Source: Sphaerisporangium sp040649355 (GTDB lineage Bacteria; Actinomycetota; Actinomycetes; Streptosporangiales; Streptosporangiaceae). Taken from it: 64,000 nt of DNA. Within the stretch, counting starts at the first letter, position 1; each line of letters begins with the position of its first letter. The notes below the pieces were generated by a model. The model made no database searches and was not told the origin of the DNA. It was given only the letters and a program-made list of their open reading frames with translations. Of the stretch, positions 8,478 to 17,775 are shown piece after piece. Where the stretch lies: the NCBI RefSeq assembly GCF_043197795.1, contig NZ_JBICTU010000021.1, forward strand, positions 62,001 to 126,000, in the 5' to 3' direction. The position numbers and the translations under genes are program-made.

Positions 8478-10109
8478 GTGACCACGCCTCTGGGCGGCAC
8501 CGCGGGGGAGGCGGCCGGGGACGGCCCGGAGAAACCCGCCCCCGAGCGGAAGGCGGCCACGCCTCCCCGCTACGCCAAGACCCCCACCACCGCCTCCATC
8601 ATCGGGTGGACGGGGCTATCCGCGCTGGTCCCCGGCGCGGCCCACCTCCGGGCGGGGCAGCGGCGCACGGGTTTCATCCTTCTCGGGGCCTTCGGTGTGC
8701 TCCTCGTCGCCGGCGTCGTGTTCGCGCTTGTCATCCGGGCGAACCTGGGCCTCGCCGTAAAGGACGGCGTCCTTGTGACGGTGACCGTCGCGGCGGCCGT
8801 CGGCGCGCTGGCGTGGTTCGCCCTCGTCATCACCTCCTACATCGCCCTCGGGCCCGACCGGCTCCCCCAGGCGGGCCAGGTCGCCTCCGGCATCGTGGTC
8901 GGCGTCCTGTGCGTGAGCGTCATGGCGCCCTTCGCGCTGACGGCGAGCAGCATGCTGACCGTCCGCCAGACCGCGGACGCCATCTTCACGAGCGACCCGG
9001 CGGTGCCGGGCGAGACCGTGACCCCGGTCAGGCAGGAGGACCCCTGGAACGGCCGGCGCCGGGTCAACTTCCTGCTCATCGGCGGTGACGCCGCCGGCGA
9101 CAGGACGGGCGTGCGGACCGACAGCATGACCGTGGCCAGCGTCGACGTGAAGACCGGCAACGCGGTGATGTTCAGCCTTCCCCGCAACCTGCAGTTCGTC
9201 CACTTCCCCAAGGGCGACCCGCTGGCCGCGAGGTTCCCGAACGGCTTCACGGGCGACTCGGGGCAGGGCCTGCTGAACGAGGTCTGGCAGTACGCCGAGG
9301 ACCACCTCGGCAAGGGCAGGGGCCCCCACGAGCTCAAGAGCGCCATCGGCTACACCCTGGGCCTCAAGGTCGACTATTACGCGATCGTCGACATGTACGG
9401 CTTCGCGGCCCTCATCGACGCGATCGGCGGGCTGAAGATCCGCGTGGAGACCGACATCAGGTGGGGCGGCCACTTCGGCACGGCCGGCACGATCAAGGCG
9501 GGCTACCAGCGGCTCGACGGCGAGCACGTGCTCTGGTACGGCCGGTCCCGGGTCGACAGCGACGACTTCTCGCGCATGGGGCGGCAGCGCTGCGTCATGG
9601 GCGCGCTCCTCGACCAGGCCACGCCCAGCGTGGTGCTCGCGAACTTCGGCAAGATCGCGACCGCCACCCGGCACATGTTCCGCACCGACATCCCGCGCGA
9701 CCTGCTCGAACATCTCGTGCCGCTGGCCTTGAAGGTCAAGGACGCCAAGACGACCAGCCTGCAGTTCGTGCCGCCCACCATCTGGCCGGGCTCCGCGGAC
9801 TGGGTCAAGATCCGCCGCCTCACCGCTCAGGCGATCAAGGACTCCGAGCGCTCCTCCCGGACGGCCCTGGCCGCGGGCGTCACCGCCAGCCCGGGCGCGC
9901 CCACCGGCGCCACTGGCGGCGCCGGCTCGGCCACCGGCCCCGCGGCGACCCCGTCGGGATCCGGGAGCCTCGCGGCCCCCACGCCCGGCGGCTCCTCCGC
10001 CGGCGCGACCCCGTCCCGCACCTCGAAAGCCTCCACCCCCCTCGACACACCCACCCCCAACCACCAGAACAAGCCGGCCAAGACCCTCTCGGAAGCCTGC
10101 GGCCTCTGA
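8478..10109 (+). CDS. LytR-CpsA-Psr (LCP) family cell-wall glycopolymer ligase
   Basis: The 543-residue protein has a basic cytoplasmic start, about four predicted membrane helices (about 35-170), then an extracellular LCP catalytic domain (about 190-450). That domain carries the characteristic NFLLIGGD strand, the RTDSMTV motif and SLPRNL, where Asp and Arg residues bind the pyrophosphate of polyprenyl-linked substrates. The C-terminal about 90 residues are a Ser/Thr/Ala/Pro-rich tail. LCP enzymes transfer teichoic-type polymers or arabinogalactan onto peptidoglycan. The GTG start has GAGGGAGAG upstream. Four membrane helices instead of the usual one is a variant seen in actinomycete LCP proteins. 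Confidence 0.9.
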   Translation: MTTPLGGTAGEAAGDGPEKPAPERKAATPPRYAKTPTTASIIGWTGLSALVPGAAHLRAGQRRTGFILLGAFGVLLVAGVVFALVIRANLGLAVKDGVLVTVTVAAAVGALAWFALVITSYIALGPDRLPQAGQVASGIVVGVLCVSVMAPFALTASSMLTVRQTADAIFTSDPAVPGETVTPVRQEDPWNGRRRVNFLLIGGDAAGDRTGVRTDSMTVASVDVKTGNAVMFSLPRNLQFVHFPKGDPLAARFPNGFTGDSGQGLLNEVWQYAEDHLGKGRGPHELKSAIGYTLGLKVDYYAIVDMYGFAALIDAIGGLKIRVETDIRWGGHFGTAGTIKAGYQRLDGEHVLWYGRSRVDSDDFSRMGRQRCVMGALLDQATPSVVLANFGKIATATRHMFRTDIPRDLLEHLVPLALKVKDAKTTSLQFVPPTIWPGSADWVKIRRLTAQAIKDSERSSRTALAAGVTASPGAPTGATGGAGSATGPAATPSGSGSLAAPTPGGSSAGATPSRTSKASTPLDTPTPNHQNKPAKTLSEACGL

Positions 10110-10214
10110 ACACGCTGTCAACGAACTGAGGGGTTCCCGGTGGAGCGGGGCAAGACTGAGGAGCCGGGGGCCGTCCTGTTCATCAGGAGTGCGACGGCCC
10201 ATGGGGTGTACGAG

Positions 10215-11020
10215 TGGGGTTAGGTGCTGGTGGGAGGTCAGCCAGTCCAGTTGCGTCGCCATACCGGTAACCAGGTCCACGTTGGCCCGCCAGCCCAGCA
10301 GTCGCTGGACTGTGGTCGCGTCAGCGTGGGTGGCAGGAACATCACCGTTGCGAGTGGTTGCAGCCTCGACCGCCACAGGGACCCCGGTGAGCTGACTGGC
10401 GATGTCGATGACGTCGTTCAGCGACGCACTGGAGCCCGCACCAACGTTGATCACGCTGTTGCCTATGGGAGCTGTCCCGGCGGCAAGGGTCGCGGCGACA
10501 ACGTCGGCGACGTAGGTTTGGTCACCGCGTACGGCGAGGCAGGCCGTGGATGGTCGCTCTCCTTGCTCGGAGTGCCGTCGGTGGCTCCGTAGACGCTTGA
10601 GGAGGAGGCGACAACGAGTCGCGGCACGCGGAGACGGGTGGCGGCGGCCATTATTCGCTGGGTGGCGAGGACGTTACAGGCAACGTAGTCCCCGAACTGC
10701 GGCCCCCAGGAGGGCCGGACACCGGGAATGCCTGCGAGATGGAACACGGTATCGTCGTCGAGCAGGAGAGGTTCTACGGCGCAGGTGAGCAGATCCGCAG
10801 TGATCGAGATGAACCCGGGCTGGTTCTGTAGGGCGGCAAGGTTCGTGGTAGCCGCATGATCGGCTTCGGCGTCGCGGCGGTCCACCCCGATCACAGTCAC
10901 GCCGCGCTGGAGCAACGCCAGCGCCAGGTGGGAGCCGATGAACCCGGCCGTACCGGTGACGACAGCCCGGAACGGTATGCCGGAGCGAGCGCCGCAACGA
11001 GATGACAGGGCCTCGTACAT
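10215..11020 (-). pseudogene. NAD-dependent nucleotide-sugar epimerase/dehydratase with internal deletion and frameshift
   Basis: From 11020 the frame encodes a Rossmann start (VTGTAGFIGSHLA), the SSSSVYG catalytic strand and SPYAVTK, i.e. the YxxxK active site. Immediately after it, near 10520-10526, the reading jumps to another frame that encodes QTYVADVVAATLAAG and SVINVGAGSSASLND, the late part of the same family. About 90-100 residues between the active site and the substrate domain are missing, and the two parts are out of frame. The final frame has no nearby stop and reads on through the end of the LCP gene. The product cannot be a functional epimerase. Confidence 0.85.
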
Positions 11021-11050
11021 TGAAGATCTCCTGCTGGATTGTGGGCGTGG

Positions 11051-11671
11051 TCAGAAGAACTGGCTGATCAAAGTACGGCCATACGCGACGAGCTGGGAGT
11101 CACCGCGCTCATGGCCACGAACCAGGGCGGTGAGCGCTTCTATGACGCCCAACCGAGCCAGGAGATCATGTTCCTCCTCATGCGGCGGCTGCCCGTAGCC
11201 GGCGAAGAACTCCCGACGTAGGTGAGGGCTCAGCTTCCAACGACGGTGTTCCAGCCGGGCAAAGTCCCGCACGCGGGCGTCGAGCCGCGCGTGTTCGAAG
11301 TCGAGCACGCGCACCACCGCGTCCGGGCCGATGAGCCAGTTCTAGGCTGGTAATCCAGGTGGCAGATCCCAACATCCATGACAGCGATGGCCACGGCATC
11401 GGCGCAGCCACGCAGAATGTTCCGCTCGCCTGCGCTGACAGGCTGGCCGCATGCGCTCGCTCGGCCCACCAGCGGATACGTTCGGCCAAACGGGTAAGGA
11501 CGTCGTCCTCCCGTTCCTCTGGTTCGAACTGGTGGAGGGCATGGAGGGTGGCACCTGCCGCCCGATGAACGTGCCGTTCCGAAGGCGAGCCCGGTGTGAT
11601 TTCGGCAGCGCTCTTGCCGGGGAGAAAGGTCAGTAGAAGCGAGCAGGTGGCCAGGTCTGCGGCGATCATCT
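11051..11671 (-). pseudogene. Aminoglycoside-phosphotransferase-family kinase remnant, N-truncated and twice frameshifted
   Basis: Pieces in three frames line up as one APH kinase: a hinge-like LLLTFLPGKS and HRAAGATLHALHQFEP stretch near the 5' end, then after a shift near 11440 the catalytic loop region ending ICHLDYQPR, then after a second shift near 11344 NWLIGPDAVVRVLDFE, which holds the metal-binding Asp, and on to the stop at 11051. The HxDxxPxN catalytic motif is split by the second shift. The N-terminal lobe is missing and replaced by a histidine-phosphatase fragment in the same frame. The gene is dead as read. Confidence 0.82.
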
Positions 11672-11822
11672 GGGGAGCCAGGTCCCCCAGCTGCATGGTC
11701 AAGGTCGCCTGGCGCCGTCCAAGGCCGGTCAGGCCGGTACAGGTGCGCGGGCCGCCGACCAAGCCATCGATGTTGCACTGGGCCTGTCCATGCCGGGTGA
11801 AGACGAGTTCCATGACGATCAT
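11672..11822 (-). pseudogene. Histidine-phosphatase (phosphoglycerate-mutase-like) N-terminal fragment fused to the APH remnant
   Basis: The ATG at 11822 overlaps the stop of the upstream kinase gene as ATGA, so the start is genuine. About 50 residues carry the RHG phosphatase signature (FTRHGQAQCN) and the following TGLTGLGRRQA. After LGDLAP (near 11672) the frame passes without a break into the middle of an APH-type kinase. The rest of the phosphatase, including its second catalytic histidine, is absent. A deletion joining two formerly adjacent genes explains the arrangement. Confidence 0.8.
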
Positions 11823-12589
11823 GCGAGTCCTTCCGGCTCCATTGAGAAGGGCGCCTGCGACCACACGTAGTGATATCCGCCACGTCCCAGGTAAGGAGCG
11901 GTGAAGACACGGTGCAGCTCCGCGTGGTCGAGGAGTTGCGCCATGCTGGTGCCGCTCAGCTGGGCGTTGTGTCTTGCGGCTGCCTGGTTGTAAAGGGTGA
12001 GCGCGTGCCGGACGGCTGCCGGAGGCAGCATGCCGTACGTCATGGCGAGGGTGACGATGAGCTTGGCCAGGTCGTAGCCGAACGGGGCGAGTGTGAGGTC
12101 ATCGACATCGACCGCGACTGGGATTCCCCCTTCGGTGATCAGGATGTTTCGCGAGTTGGTGTCCTTATAGAAGGCCGCGGGTCCAGTGGCGCTGGTGTGC
12201 AGGAGTCTCTTCGCGCTGGCCAGCTCTTCATCATCAGCCAGGTGACAGCTACGGCGTCGTGCGTCGAGCGAGGCAAGGCGGACAGTGACGAAATCGGCCA
12301 TCGTGTACCCCGATGTCGTGCGATGGGGCACGTCGAGGCGCGCCTGGTACAGATCGCTTACCCAGGCGGCTCCATGCGCGTCCCCCAAGAGAACGGCGAG
12401 CATCGGCAGGTCCTCGACACATGGATGCCGACCATCGATGTAGGTGAAGTCGATGGATGTCACTCCAACCGCTTCGATGGCGGGCTGCCGAAGCGGGCGG
12501 ACGTGTTCAGCCAGCCAGGTGTGATGTCGTAGGGCCTGCGCGCGTTCCTGAGGGGTTTCATAGGCCTTGGTGAACACGCGGGTTTTCAT
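11819..12589 (-). CDS. APH/choline-kinase-like phosphotransferase
   Basis: The 256-residue protein resembles small-molecule kinases of the protein-kinase-like fold. FYKDTNSRNILI corresponds to the catalytic loop (Asp and Asn spaced as usual, but Lys replaces the normal His) and VDVDDLTLAPFGYDLAKL to the metal-binding segment. The N-terminal lobe is weakly conserved. It sits in a minus-strand string: its ATG overlaps the methyltransferase stop by 4 bp and its own stop overlaps the next start by 4 bp. It appears intact, unlike the next two genes. The substrate is unknown; nucleotide-sugar or metabolite phosphorylation would suit the neighbours. Confidence 0.65.
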   Translation of the reverse strand: MKTRVFTKAYETPQERAQALRHHTWLAEHVRPLRQPAIEAVGVTSIDFTYIDGRHPCVEDLPMLAVLLGDAHGAAWVSDLYQARLDVPHRTTSGYTMADFVTVRLASLDARRRSCHLADDEELASAKRLLHTSATGPAAFYKDTNSRNILITEGGIPVAVDVDDLTLAPFGYDLAKLIVTLAMTYGMLPPAAVRHALTLYNQAAARHNAQLSGTSMAQLLDHAELHRVFTAPYLGRGGYHYVWSQAPFSMEPEGLA

Positions 12590-13437
12590 CGCCGCCCTCC
12601 CGGTTGCCGCGCCAGGAGGTAGGTGATGACCGAAGTGGCACTGACCGGCGTGTCTGGCAGCCGCCTGCGCAGCGCGGCGGCGATCGCGGCAGGATCTCCC
12701 CGCAGCGCGGCTGGGAGATGGTACTTCGGGCTGGTGGCGAGGTATTCGGCGACATGGTCATAGTCAGTGAAGGTGAAGCCGTGCACTTCGTGTTCCAGGT
12801 GCTCGATGGACAGCACCGGTTCGGTCAGGTTTGCCAGGTTGGCGCTGTGCGCCGCCGCGTACAGGCTTTCCCGACACGGGGCATCCGGGTCGAGTCCGGC
12901 GGCGGCGACAAGAGCGTCCAGTTCGTGGTAGCTGTCGGCGGATTTGGTGACCAGGATGGTGACGCCGTCCGGAGCCAATACCCGAGCGATCTCGGCGATG
13001 ACCACCTCCGGCCGCATTGCGTGGTAGAGGCAGAACGCGGCGACGGCCAGGGCGCATGCACCGGTCGGCAGGGGCAGGTGGTGGAAGTCGGCTTGGACGA
13101 AGGACACCGCACTGTCCGTGCCGCGCTCAGCACCGAAGCGGATACGGGCAGCCTTCAGCATGGCCGCAGAGACGTCGATGCCGACGAGTCGACGCGGACG
13201 CAAGCCCTCGGCCAGAACACGGCTGCTGGTCCCCCGCCCACACCCGAGGTCAGTCACCAACGCCGGCCTGCCGACAGGTAGATGGACAGCGGCCAGGACG
13301 GCGATGACGTCGGCGACAGGTCGGCCACGCTTCTTCGCTCGGTGCAGGGCCGACGTGCGGGCGGCCAGCCGGGAGGCGTGCCCGTACAGCTCGCCTTGCG
13401 CCGTCGCATCAAGGAACGGGTTACTGGAGACGGTCAC
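12586..13437 (-). CDS. Class I SAM-dependent methyltransferase
   Basis: The 283-residue protein has the SAM-binding motif I VTDLGCGRGTS (near residue 62), motif II with the acidic GIDVSAAML, and motif III-like FVQADFHHLPLP, as in UbiE/Menaquinone-type small-molecule methyltransferases. The last about 100 residues form a substrate cap. It is in the middle of the accessory operon, overlaps the following kinase gene by 4 bp and is intact. The substrate is not deducible. Confidence 0.82.
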   Translation of the reverse strand: MTVSSNPFLDATAQGELYGHASRLAARTSALHRAKKRGRPVADVIAVLAAVHLPVGRPALVTDLGCGRGTSSRVLAEGLRPRRLVGIDVSAAMLKAARIRFGAERGTDSAVSFVQADFHHLPLPTGACALAVAAFCLYHAMRPEVVIAEIARVLAPDGVTILVTKSADSYHELDALVAAAGLDPDAPCRESLYAAAHSANLANLTEPVLSIEHLEHEVHGFTFTDYDHVAEYLATSPKYHLPAALRGDPAAIAAALRRRLPDTPVSATSVITYLLARQPGGRR

Positions 13438-13471
13438 CGGATCCGCCTCCCGACGAGGGCGGCGGAGAAAG

Positions 13472-13990
13472 CTACACCTGGCGGGCGGTGACCTGCTCCA
13501 GCCAGTGACGAGTACGACTCCGGCTGGTCAGAAGGATCACCTCGGCGTGCCCGCCGAACTCCCGAATCTTGCCCAGCACGCGGGGCCGCATCCTGCGCCG
13601 GTAGGTCGCCACATAGCGCAACACACCCCAGTCGATGCGGTTGTACACCCCATTGCGCTTGTGCTGGCCATGGCCGTACCTGACCTGCCGGGAGAAGATT
13701 CCCCATAGCGCCGCCCAGGTCGGCACGTCCATGAGGATCACGGTGTCGCAGGCCTCCAGCCGCACCTGAAGCGTGGAGTTGTAGTTGCCGTCGATCACCC
13801 AGCACTCGCCGGCCACCAGGTCGCGTTGGAGTGCCTCGAACTTCTCCTGTGGCAGCGGATTCCAGTCGTCGTCGTAGTAGACAGCGTCCAGGTGGGTCAC
13901 CGTCACGTCCAAGATCTTGCCCAGTTCGCAGGCAAGGTGGGACTTGCCACTGCCTCCACAGCCGATGATGGCGACCCTCTGCATTCGCAT
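13472..13990 (-). CDS. P-loop kinase of the DNA-topology-modulation/FlaR (adenylate-kinase-like) family
   Basis: The 172-residue protein opens with a Walker A motif GCGGSGKS (residues 10-17) and has HLDAVYYDDDW and WVIDGNY segments typical of the FlaR-like adenylate-kinase relatives, with a basic C-terminal half containing the lid region. An ATG two codons downstream is an alternative start. It lies 34 bp upstream of the methyltransferase in the same direction. These proteins are assumed to phosphorylate small substrates; none has been assigned here. Confidence 0.75.
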   Translation of the reverse strand: MRMQRVAIIGCGGSGKSHLACELGKILDVTVTHLDAVYYDDDWNPLPQEKFEALQRDLVAGECWVIDGNYNSTLQVRLEACDTVILMDVPTWAALWGIFSRQVRYGHGQHKRNGVYNRIDWGVLRYVATYRRRMRPRVLGKIREFGGHAEVILLTSRSRTRHWLEQVTARQV

Positions 13991-14089
13991 GTCGCTCCAC
14001 GCTAGTCGAGGCGACGGCCCGCAGTCGCGTGTCGGCCTGGACTCGTTCCCGTACGAAGGACATGCCGCGTACCAGAAGGAGTGAAGGAG

Positions 14090-15013
14090 TCAACGCGGTC
14101 CCCTCCCAGAACCGACCGGCTTCAACGGGACAGGCGATGTGGTGAGCTCGGTCAGCATCACGTGAAGAGCCTCGATCTGGGTGCTCAGCCGAAACAGCTC
14201 CATATAGCGCAGGCACTCGGCGATCAGCTCGACGTACCCCTGGCTACCGGCGATGGCGCGTAGATGGGCCAGTTTGCCGATGACATCGGCCCCGCTTCTG
14301 ACGACCAGCGAAGGAGGCACGAAGCGATCAACGTGCCGGATGTCCGCAGGTGCTAACGGTAGGCATCCGGCCAAAACCGCCTCGAAGATGCGCTGGGTCA
14401 TCTGTCCAGCCGCCGCATATCGCTGAGGCAGCAACAGCACGGTGGCGAGCGCGCCACCATGCAGTTCCCGCACACGCGGGAAGGGGATGCGGCCGAGAAA
14501 GGTGACGTGAGGCCAGCGGCCGGTGTCGGGCCACTTCCCGGCGACCTGGTGAGAGTAGCGTGCGGCAGCGGGCGCGAGGTAGGCGTCGAATTCCTCGTCA
14601 CGGTCGTACTGGTTACCGACGTAGCAAAGGGTGATCGGCCGCGGGACAGCGGCCAAGATGCGCGGATCGGCACTGTCCAGCAGGATGTCATCGAGCGGGA
14701 ACAGCAGGCTGCGCGCCCCCGGAGTCGGCGAGAGTGCGGCCTCGCACACGATCACCCCTGGCCGGCGACGCCAGGGGCTGCCGGCGGGAAGCTTCCGGTC
14801 TTTGTCCCAGATCACCGTTGGGGTGCGGCGCAGGATGGCGTAGTGGTCAAGAAGGTCGCGCTGCCGGTGAAGGTCACAGGTGTGGCCCGGAGCATCGCAG
14901 GGCGTGGTGTTGCGGCCGGAGATGTCCCATCGCCACTCCAGGAACAGCAGGTCGATCCCGGGAAACCGGGGATCGAAGGCGTAGTCGCCCCCGATGTCGT
15001 CACCGGCCTCCAG
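14090..15013 (-). pseudogene. Glycosyltransferase-like gene, 5'-truncated against the XRE remnant
   Basis: The frame is open from just after a TAG at 15014-15016 but has no ATG, GTG or TTG until the GTG at 14815, although the upstream 66 codons encode protein-like sequence (DIGGDYAFDPRFPG, DLLFLEWRWD). Downstream there is a PITLCYVGNQYDRD strand and QMTQRIFEAVLAGCLPL, the nucleotide-sugar-binding segment of GT-B/exostosin-like transferases. The absent start and N-terminus plus a 14-bp overlap with the XRE remnant suggest a deletion joined two genes. Translation from GTG 14815 would give 241 residues and may still occur. Confidence 0.6.
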
Positions 15014-15359
15014 CTACCTCGGTGCTGAGGTAGTGCACGACACTGCTCCGCACGTGTCCGCCACCGAAGCGATTGTCCATCTCGTCGAACATCGCGATCA
15101 TCGCGTAGACCCGCTCAGCGGGCCCACCGCTCGCGAGCCATTCGGCCAGCGCGGCGGCGATGAATTCCGGGACCCGACCACGGGGGTGCATACCCTGTAA
15201 CCAACGGGTGACAGATGCCTTGTCGTAGCGCGTGGTCACCCCTTGACGGCTCGCCAGCTCGTTCACCCGACGCGCGAGTGCGCCATGGGAACACCCTGCC
15301 TCGGAGAGGATCGCGGCCAGCGTCGCGTTACCCCCAAGTAGTGCCCTTTCACCGCCCAT
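15000..15359 (-). pseudogene. XRE-type regulator remnant with apparent internal deletion
   Basis: About 119 residues: an N-terminal helix-turn-helix unit (NATLAAILSEAGCSHGALAR ... SVTRWLQGMHPRGRVP) as in actinomycete XRE regulators, followed directly by FDEMDNRFGGGHVRSSVVHY, a segment normally found far downstream in proteins of about 400-500 residues. The join is in frame. The stop lies within the start of the glycosyltransferase remnant. A short DNA-binding product could still be made, so it may act as a truncated repressor. Confidence 0.6.
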
Positions 15360-15463
15360 GCGTCGATGATGCCCGCCCACGCGGTGCCCACCCAGTATTC
15401 AGGCACGGGTCGGTGCCAATACAACCCCTCGTACAACCGGACAATGCCAGTTTCTTCTGTCAT
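15334..15463 (-). pseudogene. Unidentified gene 5' fragment fused upstream of the XRE remnant
   Basis: An ATG at 15463 opens about 43 plausible residues (VRLYEGLYWHRPVPEYWVGT) before the frame loses protein-like character where the XRE remnant begins. It is probably the first part of another gene cut by the rearrangement. I do not recognise the family. Confidence 0.3.
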
Positions 15464-15520
15464 CTGCGATGGCCGAATCAGCGCTCCGATTCGTCGAGCA
15501 CGCCCCCTCCACCGAAAGCG

Positions 15521-17548
15521 CTAAAGGGCTCTGGCGGTGCGGGGAAGGAGGGCGAAGGCGCCCAGGTAGAGGAGGCCGGCGACCACCAGGAGGCCCTCGT
15601 AGCCGATGACGAGGGCCAGGTATTCGAGGCAGCCGCCGAGGATCGCGCCGAGAAGGTTGGCGCCGAAGGCCACGGTCGCGTCGGCGGTGTCGGCGAAGCG
15701 CTTGGCGAAGACCACGTTGGCGGCGAAGATCGGCATGAAGGCCACGACCACCGCCACCAGGGCGCGCAGGGGCAGGGGCAGCCCGAGCAGCCAGGAGTTC
15801 GGCACCAGGGCGGCGACCACCAGGCCGCCGAGCAGGATCGCGTACATGACGGGCAGCGGCGGCGTGCGGAAGCGCCGTGTCACCTCCACCGCGGCGAGCA
15901 CCGCCACGAGCACCCCGGCGAACACGATGGCGTTGACGACCCACGTGGTGCCGAACAGCAGGGCGAAGCCCGTGACGTTCTTGGTCTCCAGCAGCAGGAA
16001 CGACACGCCGAGCAGGAACAGGTCGGCGTAGGGGCGCATGCGGCGGAACGGACCGGCGACCGCGCGGACCGCGACGATGCTCACCAGCAGGATCAGGCTG
16101 AGCGCGATGAGGTAGATGGACGGGATGTCGCGGCCGTGGAGGTAGAGGAACGGGCGGTCGTCCACCGCCGGGGGCGGGGTGTCGGCCTTGGCGCCGGCCC
16201 ACTCGCCGGCGCAGCGCTGCGCGTCGGCGGTGACCCCGGCGGTGATCACGGCCTGCTGCCCGGAGCCGACCTCGTCCACGCACGGCTTGTGGCCGAAGGC
16301 GGCCTGCGCGGTGGAGGCGAGCCGGTCGACCAGCCACTGCTCGCGGTAGTAGTTGTACATCGAGAACGCGCCGCCAGGCTTGAGATGGTCGTGCGCGGCG
16401 CGCATGGCCTCCTGGGTGAACAAGTAGCTCTCCAGGCGCAGCGAACTGGCCCCGGACACCAGGGTGAGCGAGTCGGGCAGGGCGAACAGGATGAGGTCGT
16501 ACTTGCCGTCGGTGCGCTCCAGGAAGGCGCGGCCGTCGGTGATGTGGGTGGTGACGCGCGGGTCGCTGTAGGGCTGGTCGGGGTGGAAGGTGCCGCCGAG
16601 CTCACGGAGCTTGGGGTCGATCTCCACCGCGTCCACGTGCTTGGCGCCCTTGGACAGGGCGATGGCCACGTCGGTGCCGCTGCCCGCGCCCACGATGAGC
16701 ACGTCGTCGAGGCTCGCCGCCGCCGACCGCTCGTACGGCAGGGCGTACTGCCGTTCCCACTGCAGGCGGTTGGCCGCGGGGATCGCCTGCTGGTGCGGGA
16801 TGCCGTTGACCGCGATGTTCAGGATCGGAACGCCGCTGAAGTCGGCCCGTTCGTACGTCACCTTGTAGTACGGGGACCACAGCGTGCCCGGGCTGACCGT
16901 CTCCACGGTGAGGGCGCCGACGACCACCAGGGAGGGAAGGGTGACCAGCCCGAGGTAGCGGATCAGTGAGCGGGGCTGGAGCAGCGCCCCGTAGGCGACG
17001 GCGGCGATCAGGCCCCACGCGACCGGGGGCGCGCTCGCGAACGACAGCAGCGAGAACATCGCGATGCCGGTGAGGCTGCCGATGAGGTCGTAGCGGTAGG
17101 CCTCCAGCCGGGGAAGCTCGGGGAAGCACCTGCCGACCAGCTCGGCGGGCCCCATCAGCACGAGCGCCGCCGCGGTGAACACCACGGGGAGGATGGCCCA
17201 GGCGGGCGGCCCGCTCGTGGACAGGCTGGTGAAGTAGAGCACGCCCTCGGTCTCCCGGTTCACCGTCACCGGGAAGAACAGGACGATCAGCACCAGCACC
17301 GCGAGGACGATCGGCGAGTAGTACGGCTGCAGCGTGGTGCGCCCGACGCGGAGGAAGCCCAGTCCTATGCCGAGGAAGGAGCCCAGCAGCACGAAGTTCG
17401 TGAAGTAGCTCAGATGCACGATGTTGGAGCCGGTCCAGCGAATCAGCGCCAGCTCAAGGAAGAGCATGAACGCGCTGGCCAGCACCAGTCTCGGCCGCAC
17501 CGTCAGCCAGTGGTCTCCTCCCGTACCGGAGCCGGGACGGGACGGCAT
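15521..17548 (-). CDS. Polytopic membrane protein with central spermidine-synthase-like methyltransferase domain
   Basis: The 675-residue protein has about seven N-terminal membrane helices, a soluble Rossmann domain (about 255-480) with the spermidine-synthase signature (DDVLIVGAGSGTDVAIAL, VEIDPKLRELG, DGRAFLER), then about seven C-terminal helices. Fusions of a permease-like part and a spermidine-synthase-like domain are common in actinomycetes and are of unproven function; they may aminopropylate or methylate a membrane-linked substrate. ATG 17548 is preceded by GCCGAGG; in-frame starts at 17566 and 17584 lack a clear ribosome site. The gene ends next to the decayed island but is itself intact and of normal high GC. 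Confidence 0.8.
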   Translation of the reverse strand: MPSRPGSGTGGDHWLTVRPRLVLASAFMLFLELALIRWTGSNIVHLSYFTNFVLLGSFLGIGLGFLRVGRTTLQPYYSPIVLAVLVLIVLFFPVTVNRETEGVLYFTSLSTSGPPAWAILPVVFTAAALVLMGPAELVGRCFPELPRLEAYRYDLIGSLTGIAMFSLLSFASAPPVAWGLIAAVAYGALLQPRSLIRYLGLVTLPSLVVVGALTVETVSPGTLWSPYYKVTYERADFSGVPILNIAVNGIPHQQAIPAANRLQWERQYALPYERSAAASLDDVLIVGAGSGTDVAIALSKGAKHVDAVEIDPKLRELGGTFHPDQPYSDPRVTTHITDGRAFLERTDGKYDLILFALPDSLTLVSGASSLRLESYLFTQEAMRAAHDHLKPGGAFSMYNYYREQWLVDRLASTAQAAFGHKPCVDEVGSGQQAVITAGVTADAQRCAGEWAGAKADTPPPAVDDRPFLYLHGRDIPSIYLIALSLILLVSIVAVRAVAGPFRRMRPYADLFLLGVSFLLLETKNVTGFALLFGTTWVVNAIVFAGVLVAVLAAVEVTRRFRTPPLPVMYAILLGGLVVAALVPNSWLLGLPLPLRALVAVVVAFMPIFAANVVFAKRFADTADATVAFGANLLGAILGGCLEYLALVIGYEGLLVVAGLLYLGAFALLPRTARAL

Positions 17549-17775
17549 GTCAACCTCGGCGATCATGCGTCTCAACGTAGTCAACCACCGCGTCCGGCGG
17601 AAGCCTTACGCGCGACCGCGTTCGGGACGGATGACGCCCGGAAATTTCCCACGATGCTTCGCATGCCTTCGCGGTGAATTACACGTTGACGTGGCATTTC
17701 TGCTGGTGGACGCGGTCGTGGCGGATGCAGGAACGTTGTGGCGTCTCGTCTTCGCGATCTCAGGGTGGTGTCCTC

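Noticed and set aside
10110..10214. Possible extra gene between the LCP gene and the epimerase remnant
   Set aside because: Frames here are only the unstopped extension of the epimerase remnant; the stretch has no motif or start.
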